Below, piece after piece: positions 41,765 to 48,647 of a DNA stretch of 48,647 nt. A model generated the notes under the pieces. That model saw nothing but the letters and a program-made list of their open reading frames with translations, was not told the origin of the DNA and did no database searches. This DNA is from Bradyrhizobium sp. (lineage in GTDB: Bacteria > Pseudomonadota > Alphaproteobacteria > Rhizobiales > Xanthobacteraceae), in assembly GCF_027307225.1 (NCBI RefSeq), contig NZ_DAHUXJ010000099.1:1-48647 (forward strand). The letters are read 5' to 3'. The first letter of the stretch is position 1; the number at the start of each line of letters is the position of its first letter. The position numbers and the translations under genes are program-made.

Positions 41765-42670
41765 TTACTTCTTCGCGGGAGCCATCTTCGAGTCCGACGG
41801 TTTCGCGGCGTCGGGGGCGGGCGCCGGCGTGTTGGAAGCCTGATCCATACGCTCGATTTTCGCGCCTTCGCGCAATTTGGCGACGTAATCGGCCTGCGCC
41901 TTGCGGGTGACGTAGTTCTCGATCTGCGGCTTGACCTGGGCGAAGTCGGGCGCCTTGCGGTTGCGCTTCTCCTCGACCTTGATGACGTGCCAGCCGAACT
42001 GCGACTTCACGGGGTCTGAGATCTTGCCGGGCTCGAGGCTGAAGGCGACGGCGGAGAATTCCGGCACCATCTGATCCTTAGTGAAGAAGCCGAGATCGCC
42101 GCCATCGGACGCCCCGCCGGGATCCTTCGACTTCGCCTTGGCGAGGGTGGCGAAATCGGCGCCGTTCTTCAGTTGGGTCTCGATCGCCTTGGCCTCATCC
42201 TCGGTCTCGACCAGGATATGGCGCGCGTGCACTTCCTGCTCGCCCTGGATCTGCTTGGCGGCCTCGTCGTAGACCTTTTTCATGGCGTCGTCGGTCACCG
42301 CCGCCTTGCCTTCGGATGCGAGCAGATTGTCCATCAGCAGACGGTTGCGGGCGAAATCGAGCCGGGCCTTGAACTCGGGACGATCCTCGATCTTCTTGTC
42401 TTCCGCGGCCTTGGCGACGATCTTCATGTCGATCAGAAACGCCAGCACGTTTTCCTTCTTGGCCGAGGGATCCATCTGCGCGAGGCTGGGACCGAGTTCC
42501 TCTTCCGCGAGATTGACGTCGCTCTGATGGATTTCCGAGCCGTTCACCTTGGCGAGGACGGGATTGGCATCTTCAGCACGCAGCGGCAGGCTCGCGAAGA
42601 GAGCAATCGCAAGTGCGCCGGCTGCGGCAGCATAGCGCGCGCGTTTCGCGTGTGATGACAAAGTAGTCAT
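41765..42670 (-). CDS. Periplasmic parvulin-type peptidyl-prolyl isomerase
   Basis: A 301-aa protein with a signal peptide (hydrophobic core AAAAGALAIALFASLPLRAE, about residues 15-34), a SurA-like N-terminal helical part and a parvulin domain from about 150 (HARHILVETEDEAKAIETQL, GGDLGFFTKDQMVPEFSAVA, SQFGWHVIKVEEKR). It folds exported proteins. It is divergent from secA, separated by about 508 bases. The Pro/Ala C-terminal tail is low-complexity. Confidence 0.92.
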   Translation of the reverse strand: MTTLSSHAKRARYAAAAGALAIALFASLPLRAEDANPVLAKVNGSEIHQSDVNLAEEELGPSLAQMDPSAKKENVLAFLIDMKIVAKAAEDKKIEDRPEFKARLDFARNRLLMDNLLASEGKAAVTDDAMKKVYDEAAKQIQGEQEVHARHILVETEDEAKAIETQLKNGADFATLAKAKSKDPGGASDGGDLGFFTKDQMVPEFSAVAFSLEPGKISDPVKSQFGWHVIKVEEKRNRKAPDFAQVKPQIENYVTRKAQADYVAKLREGAKIERMDQASNTPAPAPDAAKPSDSKMAPAKK

Positions 42671-43178
42671 GAAAAATCCTTATCTCCAAGCCGTATGGCT
42701 GTTGCGGCGGGGGTCCTTTAAAGCGGCGCGACACTCGCCCAATCGCGTGGCCTTGGCAACGCGAAAAGTCTGTCAAAATGATGAAATCCTTGAAAGTCGG
42801 GCCTCGGCTTGAAGGAGCGCCGGCGGACCGGCCAGGCACCCGCCAGGGATGCCCGAAAAGGGTCTCCCGAGGCCTCGACGGATAGCTTCGGCCGAGCCTT
42901 GTACCGCCGACCGCAAATGCCGATCCCGCCTGCCTCGGCGAGCAACCCGGGAGGCTCTCACGACGTTGACAAGGCCTGGGCCCAGCCATATCTCTGCCGG
43001 ACCTGGGTCAACGGCGATAGCGCCTATTTTGCCGCGTTTTAGCCGCTGAACACCGGATTGCTGAACTCCCACTCATTCGACGGACGATCCTCCCTCAGGG
43101 CCGGTCATTAACGCGTCACGGTGAGTTGATTGGCAGTACCATGAAGTTCGGAATCGGAACGCTAGACAGGAATTTGGC
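42671..43178. other. 508-base divergent intergenic region between PPIase and secA
   Basis: No gene that I can support. Several open frames cross it but none has family features or a clear ribosome site. It should hold the promoters of both flanking genes; secA has a plausible AGGAA before its ATG. Confidence 0.5.
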
Positions 43179-46016
<2,838 letters not shown>

Positions 46017-46065
46017 GGGCGAAGGCTCTCATGGCACGCTGTAAGTCATCCCCGATCATTGACCT

Positions 46066-46440
46066 TCAGCGCCCGACTTTGAGCAGCGGAATGCTGTTTG
46101 GATCGGGCGGTGTTGGGATCTGCTTCAGGTAGGAATAGATGTCGGCGGCATCGCGATCGGAAACAACCGCGGTCTCGTAGGGCGGCATCTGATTGGCAGG
46201 ATGACGCAACTGGTTGAGGAAGGTGTCGAGCGGCAGTTCCGTGCGCGACACGCGCGGGCCCGTCATCAGCGCCCCCTGGCCTGCGAGACCATGGCATTGA
46301 TAGCAGCCGATCGCGCGATAGAGCGCGTTGCCGTGCTCGACGTTGCCGGCCGAACTCGCGGCTTGTTGAGCGGTGGCCGGTTTGATTGCCGGCAAAATAG
46401 CTGCGATCGCGGCTGCGATGATGAGGCTGACGTGTTTCAT
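46066..46440 (-). CDS. Periplasmic c-type cytochrome
   Basis: A 124-aa protein with a signal peptide (VSLIIAAAIAAILPAIKPAT, about residues 4-23) and one heme site CYQCH in YRAIGCYQCHGLAGQGALMT; a methionine in NQMPPYE is a likely sixth ligand. It starts 10 bases after the stop of the Tat-exported thiamine-diphosphate enzyme gene, so both are probably cotranscribed, and it may accept electrons from that enzyme. This link is inferred from adjacency and shared compartment. Confidence 0.92.
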   Translation of the reverse strand: MKHVSLIIAAAIAAILPAIKPATAQQAASSAGNVEHGNALYRAIGCYQCHGLAGQGALMTGPRVSRTELPLDTFLNQLRHPANQMPPYETAVVSDRDAADIYSYLKQIPTPPDPNSIPLLKVGR

Positions 46441-46450
46441 CGCATTTTCC

Positions 46451-48400
46451 TCAGCGCGGCTGCGTGACGACGTCGATCAGCACGGGCTGACCGGTTTTTA
46501 CGGCGGAAATTCCCTTGCGGAAAGCCTCGGCGAGATCGGCGGGATCCTCGATCGGCCCGATGCCGAGCGCGCCGTAGCCCATCGCGATCTTCGCGTAGTC
46601 GATGTTCGGATTGTCGATGGTCGCGCCGGTCGGCGCGGTGCGTATGCCGCGATTGTGCCGGTTCGCCATCCGCTGGAGATGCATGATCTCTTGATGATAG
46701 GCGCGGTTGTTCTGGATGATGGTGAGGTAGGGAATGCCGTGATGCGCCGCGGTCCAGAGCGTATGCGGCGCCATGTTGAATTCGCCGTCACCGGTGACAT
46801 TGACCACCACGCGTCCGCCGGCATCGCGATGCGCCAGCGCGGCGCCGAGGCTCGCGACCGGTTGATAGCCGACGCCATAGCCGCCCGATCCGCCGATGAA
46901 GCGATAGTGCTTGTCCAGCGGCCACAGCCGATGCGGCCAGCGCGACGAGAAATCGCTGTCGGAGACCAGCGCCCAGTCTTCCTTTTGCAATTGCCCCCAC
47001 AGCTCCATGTAGAGCCGCGCGGTCGAGATCGGTTTGGCGTCCCATGCAAAGGTTGCCTCCGTCCGTGCGCGCTCGATCGCGTTGTGATAGGCTTGGCGCA
47101 ACTTCTCGCCGCGCATTTCGTTAGCGCTCTTGCCGCTCGCGGTCGTCTCCCGCTGCACGGCTTCGATCAGGAACGGAAGCGTCGTTTGTGCGTCGGCGGC
47201 GATATTGAGGTCGGCGGCGAAATAGCGCTGGAAATCCTGATAATTCGAATGCACCAACAGGTCGTGGGTCGAGATGCTGATGACTTTCACGCCTGCCCTG
47301 GTCCTGGGCAGGTCGGTGCGTTCGATCTGGTCGCGCATCGAATTGAGCTGGCCGAACAGATCGACCGGCTCAAGCGAGAGAATGCAATCGGCTTGTCCGA
47401 TCAGCGTGCCGGCCCGCTCCGACTGGCAGAGATAGTGCGTGTTCGGCATGTTCATGCGCGAACGGTTGTCGATGACAGGCGCCTGCAGGAGTTCGGCCAG
47501 CCGCACGAGATCGTCCATCGCTGCTTGCGAGCGCGCGTAGCGGTCGGCGATGATGACCGGGTTTTCGGCAGCCACCAGCATTTTGGCGGCGTCGCGCAAC
47601 GCATTCGGATCGCCCGCGGTCTGTGAAGGCATGGTCAGACGCGGAATCCGCAGTTTTCGCGCCGCGCGCTCCTCCAGCGGTTCTTCCTGCAGCTTGCTGT
47701 CGGCGACCAGGAATACCGGTCCGGGCGGCTCGGCGCAGGAAAGCGCGTAGCCACGCACGGCCGACTCGGCGAAATGCTGCAATGACATCGGATAGTCGTC
47801 CCACTTGACGAAATCGCGCACGGTGGCCGCGCCGTCCTGCACGCTGTGGAACCATTCGACGCCCGGCCGTCGCTCGGTAAGCGGACCGGCGTTGCCGGTG
47901 AAGAGCATCATCGGAACGCGGTCGCAATAGGCGTTGTAGATCGCCATCGCCGCATGTTGTGTGCCCACGGTACCGTGCATGATCGCCGCCATCGGCTTGG
48001 CGGCAACCTTGGCATAGCCGTGCGCCATGCCGACCGAGACTTCCTCGTGCAGGCAGGTCAGCCATTCCGGCTTCTTGTTGGTGCCGTAATTGATGAAGCT
48101 TTCCTGCAAGCCGCGAAAGGTCGAGCCGGGGCAGGCGGCGATGTAGTCGAGATTGAGCGTCTTGCAGACGTCGACCATGAAATCGGAGCCGGTCTTTTCC
48201 GTCGTCAGCCGTTCGACCACAGGCGGCTGCTCCCGCTCCCTCGACTGAGTGGCGGCGGTGGGCAGGGGCGTGCTGCCCTTGGCCGGTGCCGAAGTTTGCG
48301 CGTGGGTGGCTTTCGGAACGGCGATCGTGGCGCCGCCTGCTGCAACCACGCCCTTGAGAAATCGGCGGCGATGCAAGCCGGCATCTTCCGATTTGGCCAT
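46451..48400 (-). CDS. Tat-exported thiamine-diphosphate-dependent enzyme
   Basis: A 649-aa protein of the acetolactate synthase / oxidase superfamily. The N-terminus has a twin-arginine leader (HRRRFLKGVVAAGGATIAVP) after MAKSEDAGL. The pyrimidine-binding domain has VCKTLNLDYIAACPGSTFRG and the conserved glutamate in CLHEEVSVGMAHGYAKV; the diphosphate site is GDGEFNMAPHTLW ending in QNN. Oxidase or decarboxylase action on a 2-keto acid is likely; the substrate is unknown. ATG 48400 follows GGGAGAGC; the frame continues upstream to 48607 without support. It is cotranscribed with the cytochrome. Confidence 0.88.
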   Translation of the reverse strand: MAKSEDAGLHRRRFLKGVVAAGGATIAVPKATHAQTSAPAKGSTPLPTAATQSREREQPPVVERLTTEKTGSDFMVDVCKTLNLDYIAACPGSTFRGLQESFINYGTNKKPEWLTCLHEEVSVGMAHGYAKVAAKPMAAIMHGTVGTQHAAMAIYNAYCDRVPMMLFTGNAGPLTERRPGVEWFHSVQDGAATVRDFVKWDDYPMSLQHFAESAVRGYALSCAEPPGPVFLVADSKLQEEPLEERAARKLRIPRLTMPSQTAGDPNALRDAAKMLVAAENPVIIADRYARSQAAMDDLVRLAELLQAPVIDNRSRMNMPNTHYLCQSERAGTLIGQADCILSLEPVDLFGQLNSMRDQIERTDLPRTRAGVKVISISTHDLLVHSNYQDFQRYFAADLNIAADAQTTLPFLIEAVQRETTASGKSANEMRGEKLRQAYHNAIERARTEATFAWDAKPISTARLYMELWGQLQKEDWALVSDSDFSSRWPHRLWPLDKHYRFIGGSGGYGVGYQPVASLGAALAHRDAGGRVVVNVTGDGEFNMAPHTLWTAAHHGIPYLTIIQNNRAYHQEIMHLQRMANRHNRGIRTAPTGATIDNPNIDYAKIAMGYGALGIGPIEDPADLAEAFRKGISAVKTGQPVLIDVVTQPR

Positions 48401-48590
48401 CAATGCTCTCCCGTTTTTTGACGGGCCATGGACGACGTTGGCCCGACGCTTCTTGTTGGCGCGGGAGACTAGCGCATTAAAAAACTCGAGGCGAGGCGCC
48501 GGCCGCCAAGTGTCAGTAGCGCGTGATCTGTCGCCTGTTTGTAGCTCGTGAAGTGTCGTGTTTTTAGTGCCCTGGAACAAAGGGGGCACG

Positions 48591-48647
48591 ATGGGCACGG
48601 CATCCATTCACGAGGGTGTACGACGGATGCGGTTTTCAAGTTTGCTG
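48591..48647 (+). CDS. ISNCY-like transposase, N-terminus only (cut by window edge)
   Basis: An open frame from ATG 48591 to the window end encodes MGTASIHEGVRRMRFSSLL. The HEGVRRMRF segment is, to my recognition, the start of ISNCY-family transposases, which continue into a helix-turn-helix. The preceding bases contain GTGCCC/GGGCAC arms at 48567-48589, perhaps close to the element terminus. Only 19 codons are visible, so this is tentative. Confidence 0.55.
   Translation, partial: MGTASIHEGVRRMRFSSLL

Overview
The window comes from a GC-rich alphaproteobacterial chromosome, most likely Bradyrhizobium or a close Nitrobacteraceae relative. This rests on the recognisable gene order (phaR/phaA/phaB, gloB, DUF4167 gene, prmC, prfA-ptsP-lysC, ubiG, DUF1178-nitrilase-grxC-comF, gcrA, argJ, PPIase/secA), on GcrA and NDUFAF5-like families, on TTG/GTG starts, and on intergenic palindromes that I recall from Bradyrhizobium genomes. 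No rRNA gene, complete tRNA gene or CRISPR array is visible. Both edges touch insertion sequences: the 3' end of an IS630-type transposase at the left and the first codons of an ISNCY-type transposase at the right.

Layout. 1-2437: transposase remnant, a small hypothetical gene and a PAS-GGDEF-EAL protein with a degenerate GGDEF site. 2438-6980: a compact AT-richer accessory island with its own sigma70-like promoter, a 32-nt dyad touching the first start codon, and three overlapping genes: MerR-like regulator, 1036-aa Eco57I-like adenine methyltransferase, and a protein with a PD-(D/E)XK-like D...ECK motif. This looks like a self-regulated restriction-modification or defence operon and is the best candidate for an undescribed system. 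6981-8728: a VapBC toxin-antitoxin pair between two copies of a dispersed repeat; the longer copy carries strong nested inverted repeats. 8729-11721: polyhydroxybutyrate genes. 11722-16611: EamA transporter, glyoxalase II, methyltransferase, DUF4167 protein and PrmC.

16739-23576: HIT protein, a LivF / fused LivM-LivG / LivH / LivK-type ABC importer, and two regulators (free-standing RNA polymerase alpha-CTD-like protein, MarR). This block lies between prmC and prfA, which are usually neighbours. 23602-28568: prfA, ptsP (nitrogen PTS enzyme I) and lysC. 28886-31929: PH-domain membrane protein, ubiG, two EamA-type transporters and a small acidic protein. 31952-34516: tightly overlapping DUF1178-nitrilase-grxC genes plus comF. 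34601-37104: gcrA, small ORFs, an NDUFAF5-like methyltransferase and a MutT-type hydrolase. 37278-40036: a tadG-tadE-tadE cluster without other tad genes. 40267-46016: argJ, parvulin-type PPIase and divergent secA. 46066-48400: a Tat-exported thiamine-diphosphate enzyme with a c-type cytochrome.

Two pairs of long palindromes (22182-22347 and about 28576-28732) share a GAAGTYC core while their arms differ but still pair; one of them contains the likely Shine-Dalgarno sequence of lysC. These, two related 80-85-nt palindromes, and a REP-like element at 41624-41750 show that the intergenic spaces hold several families of structured repeats.
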